Below, in pieces: positions 16,163-25,676 of a DNA stretch of 53,727 nucleotides; position 1 is the first letter of the stretch; each line of letters begins with the position of its first letter. The translations under genes and the position numbers were made by a program. The notes beneath the pieces were generated by a model, which worked only from the letters and a program-made list of their open reading frames with translations, was not told the DNA's origin and did not search any database. The DNA is from Nocardia seriolae NBRC 15557 (lineage in GTDB: Bacteria > Actinomycetota > Actinomycetes > Mycobacteriales > Mycobacteriaceae), in NCBI RefSeq assembly GCF_007990715.1, contig NZ_BJWY01000037.1:1-53727 (forward strand). The letters run 5' to 3'.

Positions 16163-17546
16163 TCAGAGGGGCAGGCGGAATGGGTTGTCGCTGATCGGGG
16201 TTTCGGGGGGCAGGTAGGCCGAGGTGACGATGGTGTCGGGGGGCTGGGGGGCGTCTGCCTTGGATTTGCTGCTCTTGATGATTACCGCGATCACGATGAT
16301 GACGATTACCAGGACCGTGACGATGGCGGCGATCAGCCAGGCTGTGGTGTTGGAGTTCTTTTTCGGGGGTGTGTAGGTGGGGGGTCGGGATGGGTAGGAC
16401 GGGGGCTGGTTGTAGGTGGGGGTTTGGTTTGTGAAGGGTTGGGGGGTGGGCTGATTCGGGTAGGCGGGGGTTGAGACGGGTTGGTTCTGGATCGGCTGGT
16501 TGGGGTAGGAAGGGGCCGAGGTGGGCGGGACGGGGTAGGACGGGCCCTGGTTGGTGTAGGCGGGACCCACCAGTGGGCGCGCGGTGGACGGGGTGGGGTT
16601 CGGGGGTTGTTGGATTACCGGCTGGGGGCGCACCGGCGTCGGCGGGCGTGGGGCGACGACCGGCTGGGGGTGCGCGGGAGTGGGTGGGCGCGGTGGGGTG
16701 GGGGTGCGGGGAGCCTGGAGGGCTCGTTCGGCGGCTGTCGCGAATTCGACGCAGGAGCCGGTAGCGGTCGGCGGGGCGTTTGGAGAGGGCCTTGGCGAGG
16801 ACGGCGTCGATGGCCGGGGGGAGGGCCGCACGGCGGGGGCTGGCCAGCGGTGGCGGTTGCTGGAGGTGGCCGCGGATCACGGCGGCGGGGCGGGTGCCCT
16901 CGAAGGGGACTGCGCCGGTGAGGAGTTGGAAGAGGGTGCAGGCCAGGGAGTATTGGTCGGAGCGGCCGTCGAGGGGGCTCCGGTGAGTTGTTCGGGGGGA
17001 GGCGTAGGCGAGGGTGGCGGTCACCGTGCCGGTTTGGGTGAGGTGGCCGGTGTCGTCGCGGAGGCGGGCGATGCCGAAATCGGTGAGGTAGACGCGTTCG
17101 CCGGCGCCGGTTTTGGAGGAGGAGCGGGCCAGCAGGATATTGGCGGGTTTGACGTCGCGGTGCAGGACGCCCAGGCCGTGAGCGTAGTCGAGGGCCTTGG
17201 CGGTTTCGGTGATGATCTGGGCGGCGCGCAGCGGGGGCAGCGCGCCGGGGCTGATCGAGGAGGCGTTGACGCCGTCGATGAACTGCATGGAGATCCACAG
17301 CTGTTCGCCCTCGTCGCCGCGGTCGTAGACGGTGACGATATTCGGGTGGTCGAGCCGGGCGACGAGATCGGCCTCGCGGATGAAGCGGGCGCGAATCTCG
17401 TCGTCGGCGAACATCTCCTGATTGAGCAGCTTCAAGGCGGTCATCCGAGGCAGCCGCGGGTGCTTGGCCAAATACACCGAGCCCATACCGCCGCGGCCGA
17501 GCTCGCGTTCGATGACGTAGCCGGCGAACACATCACCAGAGCGCAA
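16163..17546 (-). pseudogene. Third Ser/Thr protein kinase paralogue, frame disrupted
   Basis: TTG start at 17546. The N-terminus (RSGDVFAGYVIERELGRGG) is nearly the same as in the kinases at 3.7 and 5.6 kb, with HRDVKPANILL and DFGIARL intact. In YASP-RTTHRS-PLDGRSD the six middle residues are out of frame (EQLTGA expected), bracketed by an extra base in the G run 16994-16999 and a missing one at 16973-16977. A further extra base near 16758-16762 breaks the frame after SKRPADRYR. The correct continuation, GSCVEFATAAERALQ, a Pro-rich linker, one membrane helix (AWLIAAIVTVLVIVIIVIAV) and a short tail, lies in the next frame down to 16163. It lacks the outer two-cysteine domain. Real decay or clustered sequencing indels. 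Confidence 0.8.
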
Positions 17547-17644
17547 AGTTCAGCACCCGCTTCCCGAAAACAAATCTGTCGCGAGATGAAATCCGCTGGC
17601 AGCCTATCAGCGTCCCATGCTGCTCAATTGTCGCCGAGTTGGCG

Positions 17645-18808
17645 TCAGCCCGCGTTGCGATGCGCCCAAGCCTGCACGTCACCGCGGTCCAGCGCCACCG
17701 CCAGCAGGTCGGGAAAGCGGTCCGGCGTGCAGGCGAACGCGGGCACGCCGAGTGCGGTCAATGCCGCCGCATTGTCGCGATCGTAGGCCGGGGCCCCGTC
17801 GTCCGACAGCGCCAGCAGCACCACCACCTGAACCCCCGCCTCCTTCATGGACCGGATGCGCCGCAACATCTCCGCGCGCACCCCGCCCTCGTACAGGTCC
17901 GATATCAGCACGAACAGCGAGTCCGCGGGCCGGGTGATGAGCGACTGCGAGTACGCGATGGCCCGATTGATATCGGTGCCGCCACCCAGTTGCGTCCCGA
18001 ACAGCACCTCCACCGGATCCGACAGCTTCTCGGTCAAATCGACCACGGCCGTATCGAACACCACCAGCGAGGTGCGCAGCGACCGCATGGACGCCAGCAC
18101 CGCCCCGAACACCGAGGCGTAAACCACGCTCGACGCCATGGAACCCGACTGGTCGATGGCCAGCACCACATCCCGCTTGACCGCCTGCGCCTTGCGCCCG
18201 TACCCCACCAGCCGCTCGGGCACCACGGTCCGATACTCCGGCAGGTGATTCGCCAGATTCTTGCGAATGGTCCGGTCCCAGTCGATATCCCGCAGTTTGG
18301 GCCGTGACACCCGCGCCGCCCGATTCAACGCGCCGCCGACCGCCGCCACCGTCTGCGCCGCGATCCGCCGCTCGATCTCCTTGACCACCTTCTCCACCAC
18401 CATGCGCGCGGTGGCCTTGGTGGTCTCCGGCATCACCCGGTTCAGGCTCAGCAGTGTGCCGACCAGATGCACATCCGGCTCGACCGCCTCCAAAAGCTCC
18501 GGCTCGAGCAGCAATTCGGTGAGATTCAGCCGATCCACCGCGTCCCGCTGCATCACCTCGACCACGGTCGACGGGAAGTACCGCCGGATATCACCCAGCC
18601 AGCGCGACACCTGCGGCGCGGAACCGCCGAGCCCGCCCGAGCGCCGCCCGCTCCCGCCCGGCCCGCCGGAGTCGTAGAGCGCCCCCAGCGCCCGATCCAT
18701 GGCCTGATCGTCGGCATTGCCGAGCCCGCCACCGCCGAGCCCGGGTTCGCCCGCGCTGCCGAGCACCAGCCGCCAGCGCCGGGCCTGTGCCTCGTCGATC
18801 TCGCTCAT
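17645..18808 (-). CDS. VWA domain protein of the SWIM-MoxR-DUF5682 cluster
   Basis: 387 residues. An N-terminal Gly-rich region is followed by a helical part, and a von Willebrand A domain from about 213 carries the MIDAS motif DQSGS (219-223) with the later threonine in GGGTDINRAI and aspartate in LISDLYEGG. VWA proteins encoded beside MoxR ATPases act as adaptors that bring client proteins to the AAA+ ring, often for metal insertion or complex remodelling. The ATG at 18808 has GAGGGG upstream. It is the last gene of the cluster, 133 bp after DUF5682; no promoter-like element is obvious in that gap. Probably cytoplasmic, no signal peptide. Confidence 0.88.
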   Translation of the reverse strand: MSEIDEAQARRWRLVLGSAGEPGLGGGGLGNADDQAMDRALGALYDSGGPGGSGRRSGGLGGSAPQVSRWLGDIRRYFPSTVVEVMQRDAVDRLNLTELLLEPELLEAVEPDVHLVGTLLSLNRVMPETTKATARMVVEKVVKEIERRIAAQTVAAVGGALNRAARVSRPKLRDIDWDRTIRKNLANHLPEYRTVVPERLVGYGRKAQAVKRDVVLAIDQSGSMASSVVYASVFGAVLASMRSLRTSLVVFDTAVVDLTEKLSDPVEVLFGTQLGGGTDINRAIAYSQSLITRPADSLFVLISDLYEGGVRAEMLRRIRSMKEAGVQVVVLLALSDDGAPAYDRDNAAALTALGVPAFACTPDRFPDLLAVALDRGDVQAWAHRNAG

Positions 18809-18941
18809 GACATTCCCCTCGAACCGTTCCAGTCGTATCCCGCCCTGAGCGGCGAGAAACCCTGCGCCGCCTTCGATTCGGCAGCGCGCTTCCCGCGCGC
18901 GCCGCCGTGTCGGACCCGAGTTCGCCCGCCGCGATCCCGAG

Positions 18942-21287
18942 TCATCCCGCCACTCCGAGGATCTCGGCGGCCGCCCGCATGGCGAGCAGGCCGCGGGCGG
19001 GGTCGTAGTCGGCGCCGCCCGCGGCCGGACCCGATGGCGCGCCGTGGCGGACCGCCTGGCCGATGGCCTGGCGCTCACCGGATTCGAACGCGCCGAAGGT
19101 CCGGCGCAGCAGCGGGAGTGTCGCCACGAACTGCGCCTCGTCGAGGCCGCACAGCCAGTTGTCGATGAGTGCCAGCATGTTTCGGTCGTGCACCAGCAGC
19201 AGGCCGCGACCGCCCAGGAAGCCGTCGATCCAGGACGCCTTGTCGGGGGCCGTGCGGCCGACCGACAGGGCCGCCGATAGCCGACGACCGGATTCCTCGG
19301 AATCGATGCGCTCGGCATCGCAGAGCAGGCGGACGGCGCGCCCGACGATGCCGCCGTTGACATCGTCGCGGTCGGCCAGCGTCTCCAGGGTGGACAGCCA
19401 AGTGCCGGTGGCCCATTCGTTGTCTCGGGCCGCGAGCGCCAGGTGTACGGCGTCGATCTGGACGCGCAGCGCGTTGGCGGCGTCGGTGTCCAGGCCGGTG
19501 ACAGCGCCGGGTAGTCCGGCGCAGGCGCGCACGAGCAGGCTGTCCGCCACCCGGGTCAGGGCGGCGCTGTCGGTGCCGCGCACGTCGCCGTAGCGCATGA
19601 TGCGCAGCAGGCCGGGTAGCGCGGACAGCAGGTGCGTGACGTCGTGATCCAGTGCCGCAACCGATTCCAGCCGCGCGATCAACCCGTCGGTGGCTCCGCC
19701 CAGATCCGCGAGCAACGCCTCCTCCAGCACGGAAGCCACCTTGCCGACGGTCGCGTCCGGATCGGCCGCGGTATCGAGGACTTTCGCCTCGGCCGCCGAC
19801 CGCAGCGTGGTGCCCCAGCGCGACGCCTCCACGATCGAGATGGCGAGTTCGGGCAGCCAGCGCAGCGTCCAGGGCTCCCGGAAGGTGCCGGTATTGCGCA
19901 CCTGGCCCTCGGTCAGCTTCCCCCACCCGATGCCCAGCAGCCGAAGCCGGTGCAGCAGCTGCGATCTCGCCAGCCCGCCTTCGGTCCGCAGATCCAGGTC
20001 GAGGGTCTTCTCCAGGGCCTGCTGCTTCAACCGCAGCGTTTTGATCTGCGCCCGCAGATCGGCCTCCAGAGGCACGGTCGGCGTCCCGTCCGGCACCGTC
20101 CCCATCGCCTCGCCGACCACAAGTTCGGTGCTGACCAGCCGAAGCATGGTCTCGTCCCCGTCACACAGCACCGCGCGGGTGGCCTCGGTGACCTCCGACA
20201 GCCCGGCCAGCGGACGGCCGCGCAGGGTCGCGAGAGTGTCTGCCAGCCGGACGGATTCGATGATGTGCGCGCTGGACACCGGCAGATCGTGGGCGCGCAG
20301 CGTGCCCGCCACCTTGGTGAGCCAGCGCGCGATCGGCTGCTCGGTCTCGGTGAACAGGTGGTGATACCAGCCCGGCGAGGTGACGCCCGCACCGTAGCCG
20401 GACGAACTCGCCAGCCGCGAATGCGTCCACGGCACCCAGGTGAGCGTGGCTTTGACCTTGGGCAGGCCCTTCAGGATCCGGGCATCGGCGACCGCCGGAC
20501 CCAGCTTGCCTTCCAGTGCGGGCGCGTGCCACGCACCGCACACCACGGCCAGCCGGGTCGCACCGTCCTTCAACGCCTTTCGCATGACCTGCCGCATGTG
20601 CGCCTCGCGCCGCAGCGTGTGCGCGTCCACCGTGATCCGCGCCGAGGCCGCGTCCAGCTCGTCCAGCTCATCCTCCGCTGTCCCGGACCCCTCGACCGGA
20701 ACAACGGAATCGGACTCCTGATCGGCGTGTCCGCCGTCCAGGTGCTCGGCGTGCTCGCGCAGCGCACCCATGGCCTCGTTGACGGCGGCGAAAATATCGG
20801 CGTCCGACGAGGATTCGACGATCGCGTCCCACCAGCGCTCGGCGTCGTCGTATCCCGCCGCCGAGGCCAGAATTCCCAACGGGTCGGTCCGATCGCCCGG
20901 CTCGTCCTCCACGGCCAGCGCAACCGCCGCGGGCAGATCGCAGAACCCCACGGACACACCGTTTTCCGTCGCGTACCGCAGCGCCACCCATTCGGGCGAG
21001 AAGGTCGCGAAGGGCCAGAACGCCGCCTTGGCGGGCTGATCCGGCTGGTAGGCCAGCAGGGCGACCGGCGGCGACATCCCCTCGGCCGCAAGATATCCGA
21101 CCAGCGGATCCGCGTCGGAAGGTCCCTCGATCAGGATGGCGTCGGGCCGGAACCGCGCCAGTGCCAGCGCCAGCGACCGCGCCGAACCCGGCCCGTGATG
21201 GCGGATCCCGAACACCCGGGTCTCGGCCGGTCCGGCGGTCTCGTTCGACACCGTGGCCCCGTTCGACACCGCGATCGCCGTGGTCAT
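18942..21287 (-). CDS. DUF5682 family protein
   Basis: 781 residues, no signal peptide or membrane helix. Near the N-terminus are FGIRHHGPGSARSL (26-39) and ILIEGPSDADPL (51-62), and at 251-258 GAWHAPAL. Paired His/Glu motifs of this spacing recall the TraB/ChaN/EreA-type hydrolase fold, but this likeness is my inference. The remaining 500 residues are mostly helical with no recognised domain. Starts with an ATGA overlap on the MoxR stop, so it is made together with the ATPase and may be its client, effector or enzyme partner. Function unknown. Confidence 0.85.
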   Translation of the reverse strand: MTTAIAVSNGATVSNETAGPAETRVFGIRHHGPGSARSLALALARFRPDAILIEGPSDADPLVGYLAAEGMSPPVALLAYQPDQPAKAAFWPFATFSPEWVALRYATENGVSVGFCDLPAAVALAVEDEPGDRTDPLGILASAAGYDDAERWWDAIVESSSDADIFAAVNEAMGALREHAEHLDGGHADQESDSVVPVEGSGTAEDELDELDAASARITVDAHTLRREAHMRQVMRKALKDGATRLAVVCGAWHAPALEGKLGPAVADARILKGLPKVKATLTWVPWTHSRLASSSGYGAGVTSPGWYHHLFTETEQPIARWLTKVAGTLRAHDLPVSSAHIIESVRLADTLATLRGRPLAGLSEVTEATRAVLCDGDETMLRLVSTELVVGEAMGTVPDGTPTVPLEADLRAQIKTLRLKQQALEKTLDLDLRTEGGLARSQLLHRLRLLGIGWGKLTEGQVRNTGTFREPWTLRWLPELAISIVEASRWGTTLRSAAEAKVLDTAADPDATVGKVASVLEEALLADLGGATDGLIARLESVAALDHDVTHLLSALPGLLRIMRYGDVRGTDSAALTRVADSLLVRACAGLPGAVTGLDTDAANALRVQIDAVHLALAARDNEWATGTWLSTLETLADRDDVNGGIVGRAVRLLCDAERIDSEESGRRLSAALSVGRTAPDKASWIDGFLGGRGLLLVHDRNMLALIDNWLCGLDEAQFVATLPLLRRTFGAFESGERQAIGQAVRHGAPSGPAAGGADYDPARGLLAMRAAAEILGVAG

Positions 21288-22384
21288 CCGTTCACCTCGC
21301 GGCAGGCCCGGTAGAAGTCGGCCCACTCGCTGCGCTGGCGCACCACGGCCTCCAGGTATTCGGTCCACACCACCTGGTCGGCGACCGGATCCTTGATGAC
21401 CGCGCCCAGCACCGCGCCGGCGATATCGGCCGGGCGCAGCACCCCGTCGCCGAAGTGTGCCGCCAGCGCGATGCCATTGGTGATCACCGAGATCGCCTCG
21501 GCCGTGGACAGCGTGCCCGACGGCGACTTGAGCTTGGTGCGCCCGTCCTCGGTCATGCCCGAGCGCAGCTCGCGGAACACCCGCACCACGCGCCGGATCT
21601 CCTCGGCCGCGGCGGGCACGGTGGGCAATTCCAGTGCGGTGCCGAGCTGTTCGACCCGCCGCGTCACGATGGACACCTCTTCGTCCTCGCCCGCCGGCAG
21701 CGGCAGCACCACCGTATTGAAGCGCCGCCGCAGGGCCGAGGACAGCTCGTTGACGCCGCGGTCGCGGTCATTGGCGGTGGCGATCACATTGAAACCCTTG
21801 GCCGCCTGCACCTCCGTGCCCAGCTCGGGCACCGGCAGCGTCTTCTCCGACAGCACCGTGATCAGCGCGTCCTGCACATCCGAGGGAATGCGGGTGAGCT
21901 CCTCGAGCCGGGCGATGGAGCCCAGGCGCATGGCCGTCATGATGGGCGAGGGCACCAGCGCGGCCTCGCTCGGCCCCTCGGCCAGCAGCCGGGCATAGTT
22001 CCAGCCGTAGCGGATGGCCTCCTCCGCGGTGCCGGAAGTGCCCTGCACCAGCAGCGTGGAATGCCCGGCGACAGCCGCCGAAAGATGTTCGGACACCCAC
22101 GTTTTGGCGGTACCGGGGACGCCGATGAGCAGCAGCGCGCGATCGGTGGCGAGGGTCGCGACCGCGACCTCCATCAGCCGCCGGGGCCCGACGTACTTGG
22201 GCGTGATGACGGTCCCGTCGGCCAGCGTGCCACCCAGCAGGTAGGTGACCACCGACCACGGCGACAGCTTCCAGGAGGGCGGACGCGGCCGATCGTCGGC
22301 GGCGGCCAGGGCCTTCAGTTCGTCGGCGAAGGCCTGTTCGGCGTGCGGGCGCAGCAGGGCGTCCCGTTCCTGAGTCATGGTCAC
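21284..22384 (-). CDS. MoxR-type AAA+ ATPase
   Basis: 366 residues. Walker A GVPGTAKT (88-95), and a Walker B region reading SIARLEELTRIP in which the usual Asp-Glu is Glu-Glu. Sensor 1 is in VIATANDRDRGVNELSSALRRRF and includes the arginine-finger region. MoxR ATPases work with VWA proteins as chaperones that activate or assemble other complexes. GTG start overlapping the SWIM gene stop (GTGA), with GAGGAG five bases upstream; an ATG two codons later is the alternative. Its stop overlaps the DUF5682 start. No membrane segment. Confidence 0.92.
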   Translation of the reverse strand: MTMTQERDALLRPHAEQAFADELKALAAADDRPRPPSWKLSPWSVVTYLLGGTLADGTVITPKYVGPRRLMEVAVATLATDRALLLIGVPGTAKTWVSEHLSAAVAGHSTLLVQGTSGTAEEAIRYGWNYARLLAEGPSEAALVPSPIMTAMRLGSIARLEELTRIPSDVQDALITVLSEKTLPVPELGTEVQAAKGFNVIATANDRDRGVNELSSALRRRFNTVVLPLPAGEDEEVSIVTRRVEQLGTALELPTVPAAAEEIRRVVRVFRELRSGMTEDGRTKLKSPSGTLSTAEAISVITNGIALAAHFGDGVLRPADIAGAVLGAVIKDPVADQVVWTEYLEAVVRQRSEWADFYRACREVNG

Positions 22385-25300
22385 TGCAACTCCTCGAGCA
22401 TCGTCTTGCGTTCAATGAGGTCGTGGGCGAGCTGGTCGAAAGCCTGCTCCCAGTAGGGATCCCCGCACTTGCGGGCAATGCCGGACACGGTCGCGGCCAC
22501 CTGCGTCGGGAAATGGGCGGACGCCGCGCGGAACAGCGTCCGATACGAGCCGGGCACCAGGCTGGGCGCACCCGGCCGGTCCGCGCTGAGCTGCGCGCGT
22601 TCCAGCAGCAGCCGCAGCACATGCTCGGCCAGCTGCCCGGGCCACGGATGCGGCATGGCGCGCAATAGCGATTCGATCTCCGCCAGCCAGCTGGAATCCA
22701 GGCCGCGCAGGTGGCGGATCTGTGCGCCCTCGGGTTGCAGCGCGAACAGCTCGCGCAGCTTCTCGGTGTCGGCGTCGCGGGCATTCGTTCCGGAGACCGC
22801 GCCGAACAGCGCCGCCGCCCACTCCGGATTCCGTTGCGCCAGTACGGCATCGGTCCAGCCCGCGAACATCGGACCGCGCACCGACTTGGCCATGGAAGCA
22901 TGCACCGCCGCCTCCGGCGATCCGAGCAGCCGCTCCCAGTGCCGCAGCGGCGTGGCCGCGACCACCCGGTGCAGCCATTCGGTCGACAGGTCCGGCGCGC
23001 CGTCGGCGCGATAGGCGGTGTAGCCGAACGAATCTCCGACCCCGTCGCGCCGGGCCGCGTCATCGAGCACACCCGGCCCGGTGGTGACCAGCTGCGGCCG
23101 CACCAGCCGCGGCCCGAAGCTCAGCCAGGCCCCGGCCCGCTCCGCCATTCGTGCCGCGAAGGCCGAATCCGGTAGTTGCCCCAGCAGATCCGCGGCCAGC
23201 CGCCGCACCTCGGCCCGCCGATCGTCGAGCGCGATCTCCAGCAGCGCCTCATCGTCGATCGAGAGCCCATCGGCCAGCACGGCCAGCAATTCCGCCTTGC
23301 CCGGCCCGGACTCCTTGCCCCAGGATCCGGCCAGCGCCTCCCGCGCGGCCGCCGGATCGCGCTGCCGCAACTGGGTGAGCCACCCGCGCCGCTCGGCGGC
23401 CCGGCCGTGCGACCACACGCTCTCGTCATCGGCCGCGGCCCGCACCAGCGAACGCCAGCCCGGATGCTGCGCGGCCAGCCAGCGACCTCGCGCCCCCGCC
23501 AGCCGCAGCAGCGGTTCCCGATGCGGCGCAAGCGCCTTCGCCCGCTCCAGCAGCACACTGACCAGCCCGTCGGCGGCCCGGAAATCCCGCGGCGCGACCA
23601 GCGCGAACCACTCCTCCAGGAACGCCGAATTGTCGGCCAGCATGTCGAACAGCCGGGCCCCGGCCGCCGCGGGCAGCAACGGCCGCTCGTCATCGGACGC
23701 GACCTCGCTCCGCTCGGCCCGGTCCGCGCTGACCCCGCCACGCGCGAAACAATCTTGCAGCGCAACGGATTCCAAGAGGACTGCCGCCACATCTCCGGTC
23801 AGCCCGGCCGCGGCGGATCGAACCGACGCCGTGAGCCCGCCGGTATCGGCTCCTCGCCGAGCCGTACCGACCAGCGCGGTCGAAACCAGCTCGCCGCTCC
23901 CGGCATCCTCGACCCCGCCGCGCAATGGAATCGGATTCCCCTGCGCGACACCGACGTCGACCATGCTCCCGGCGGCCAGCGCCGCGACCGGCACCAGGCC
24001 GTCCACGGTCCACTCGCCGAGCACGGTCACCGGATATCCGCCCGAGAGCCCGAGCAACCGCCAGGGTTCGCCCTCGGTGGTCGATATCGGCAGCGCTCCA
24101 CCCCCGGATTCCACTACATACCAGTTCTTTTCGCCCCGAACCGGAACGACCTCGGCGAGCAGCACCGGCCACGACCGCAGAAACGGGTCGGCCCCCAGTG
24201 CCCGAGCCTGCTCCGCCAGCGCGTCCGCGATACCGCCCGGCCGCCGCGCGGTCGCCCCGTCGGCGGTTGCTCCCGTCATCCGGGCTGCGCCACCGCGATC
24301 CGCTCCGGTCATCATGGCCTGTTCTGCATCGGAATCCACGGTCCCAGAAGCGATCTCGGCCACCTCCGCACCGGAATGACGGGCGAGGTCCGTGCTTTCG
24401 CCGTCGCCGGAGCTTCTGCCCGGGTCGTTCGCCGAGTGCTCGTCGGCGTGCATCCCCGTGGTCTCGCCGGTGGCGGCGGAGTTGTGCAGCGGAATGGTGG
24501 TGAAGGGCTCCGGCGTGCCGTGGCGCTCGCCCCAGAGGGCGCGCAGGGCGGCCGCACCGGGGTAGTAGTGCACGTCGGCATCCACCTGGAAGCCCGGGGC
24601 CGGGGTGTCGTTCGGGAAGGCGGGGCTGCCGTAGTGGTGGTCCACCAGCAGGGCCCAGCGGCCGGAGGTGCGGGCGCGCAACCAGACTCGGCGGGTGTAG
24701 AGGCCGTCCTCGGTGGTGGTGCGGACGCCCAGGACCAGCCAGTGGTCGCGGACGGCGGGCTCGGTGCGGACCGTTTCCGCCGGGGTGGGGTAGCCGATGT
24801 GGGTGCGCACGCTGGCCTGGAGCTCGGGGGAGAGCGTGTCGAGGCGGGCGTGGGCGGTGGCCAGCAGGTGCAGGCGAGCGTATTCGCGCAGCAATAACCG
24901 AGGCCATTCGGAATGGGTGGCGGCGAGCGGTAACTGGCGAATTGTCGAAGCAATTCCAGGAGCCTGCGCGTCGACCATTCGGGCGGCCACCGTTTCGAAG
25001 GCGCGCATCGAGCGGTCGGACTGCGCGAGGCCGGTGCGCACCTGGTCGGTGAGCCAGGTGTCCAGGTCGGCCAGGCCCGCGGTCACCCGGGCGCGGCGCT
25101 GGTCGGCGGTGGCCGTTCCGGAGCGGGCGGGCTTGGCCTCGGGCGCGGCCTTCTTCGCGGCCTTGGCGGCACGGCCGCCCAGCCAGTCGGCCGCGAAATC
25201 CGCGACCTCGGCCGCCTCGGCGACCTCACCCGCACTCCACGACAACAGCAGTGACAGTGCGTGTTTGCACGGAAACTTGCGACTTGGGCAGGTGCATTTA

Positions 25301-25488
25301 TACGCGGGCCCCGACAGATCCACGATGGTCTGATACGGCCGGCTGCCGCTGCCCTGGCACAGTCCCCACAGCGCGGTGTCGTGAATTCCGGTGCCGCTCC
25401 ACTTGCCGCGCAGCTTGCGGGCGGCGGTCAGCGACGCGGCGTCCGGTGCGAGCGAGCCGATGTGATCGGCGGTCCAAGCGGTGGTCAT
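22381..25488 (-). CDS. SWIM zinc-finger protein
   Basis: 1035 residues. The SWIM motif CxC-x6-CxH is complete near the N-terminus (C65, C67, C74, H76, in YKCTCPSRKFPCKHAL); such fingers bind DNA, RNA or protein. A Lys/Ala-rich segment (about 105-130) follows. A low-complexity Ser/Gly/Asp region (about 345-400) links to a C-terminal half with repeated Leu/Arg/Ala helices such as RRAEVRRLAADLLGQLP, suggestive of an alpha-solenoid. First gene of the four-gene cluster, ATG at 25488 after AGGGGG. The 188 bp upstream is the only clear place for the operon promoter. Likely provides recognition of a nucleic acid or protein target for the MoxR/VWA machine (inference). Confidence 0.9.
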   Translation of the reverse strand: MTTAWTADHIGSLAPDAASLTAARKLRGKWSGTGIHDTALWGLCQGSGSRPYQTIVDLSGPAYKCTCPSRKFPCKHALSLLLSWSAGEVAEAAEVADFAADWLGGRAAKAAKKAAPEAKPARSGTATADQRRARVTAGLADLDTWLTDQVRTGLAQSDRSMRAFETVAARMVDAQAPGIASTIRQLPLAATHSEWPRLLLREYARLHLLATAHARLDTLSPELQASVRTHIGYPTPAETVRTEPAVRDHWLVLGVRTTTEDGLYTRRVWLRARTSGRWALLVDHHYGSPAFPNDTPAPGFQVDADVHYYPGAAALRALWGERHGTPEPFTTIPLHNSAATGETTGMHADEHSANDPGRSSGDGESTDLARHSGAEVAEIASGTVDSDAEQAMMTGADRGGAARMTGATADGATARRPGGIADALAEQARALGADPFLRSWPVLLAEVVPVRGEKNWYVVESGGGALPISTTEGEPWRLLGLSGGYPVTVLGEWTVDGLVPVAALAAGSMVDVGVAQGNPIPLRGGVEDAGSGELVSTALVGTARRGADTGGLTASVRSAAAGLTGDVAAVLLESVALQDCFARGGVSADRAERSEVASDDERPLLPAAAGARLFDMLADNSAFLEEWFALVAPRDFRAADGLVSVLLERAKALAPHREPLLRLAGARGRWLAAQHPGWRSLVRAAADDESVWSHGRAAERRGWLTQLRQRDPAAAREALAGSWGKESGPGKAELLAVLADGLSIDDEALLEIALDDRRAEVRRLAADLLGQLPDSAFAARMAERAGAWLSFGPRLVRPQLVTTGPGVLDDAARRDGVGDSFGYTAYRADGAPDLSTEWLHRVVAATPLRHWERLLGSPEAAVHASMAKSVRGPMFAGWTDAVLAQRNPEWAAALFGAVSGTNARDADTEKLRELFALQPEGAQIRHLRGLDSSWLAEIESLLRAMPHPWPGQLAEHVLRLLLERAQLSADRPGAPSLVPGSYRTLFRAASAHFPTQVAATVSGIARKCGDPYWEQAFDQLAHDLIERKTMLEELQ

Positions 25489-25676
25489 CCATCCCCCTTC
25501 CTCGGTTGATAAAAGTTGTATCCGAGGGCACCGACAGATTTCGGGCCCGCACGGCCCCTCAGGAAATGCCGAAAAGTAGCCAGCAATGTGAATCTGGAAT
25601 TGCCGATATTTCGCTGAATGCGTTCGAAGAGCGTCGAATTGCGCGATATGACGCGATCGGCGGTAGGGTCGCGGGC

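Noticed and set aside
19632..21314. 560-codon plus-strand open frame opposite the DUF5682 gene
   Set aside because: Antisense shadow; composition is Arg/Gln/Gly and no ribosome site or family match.
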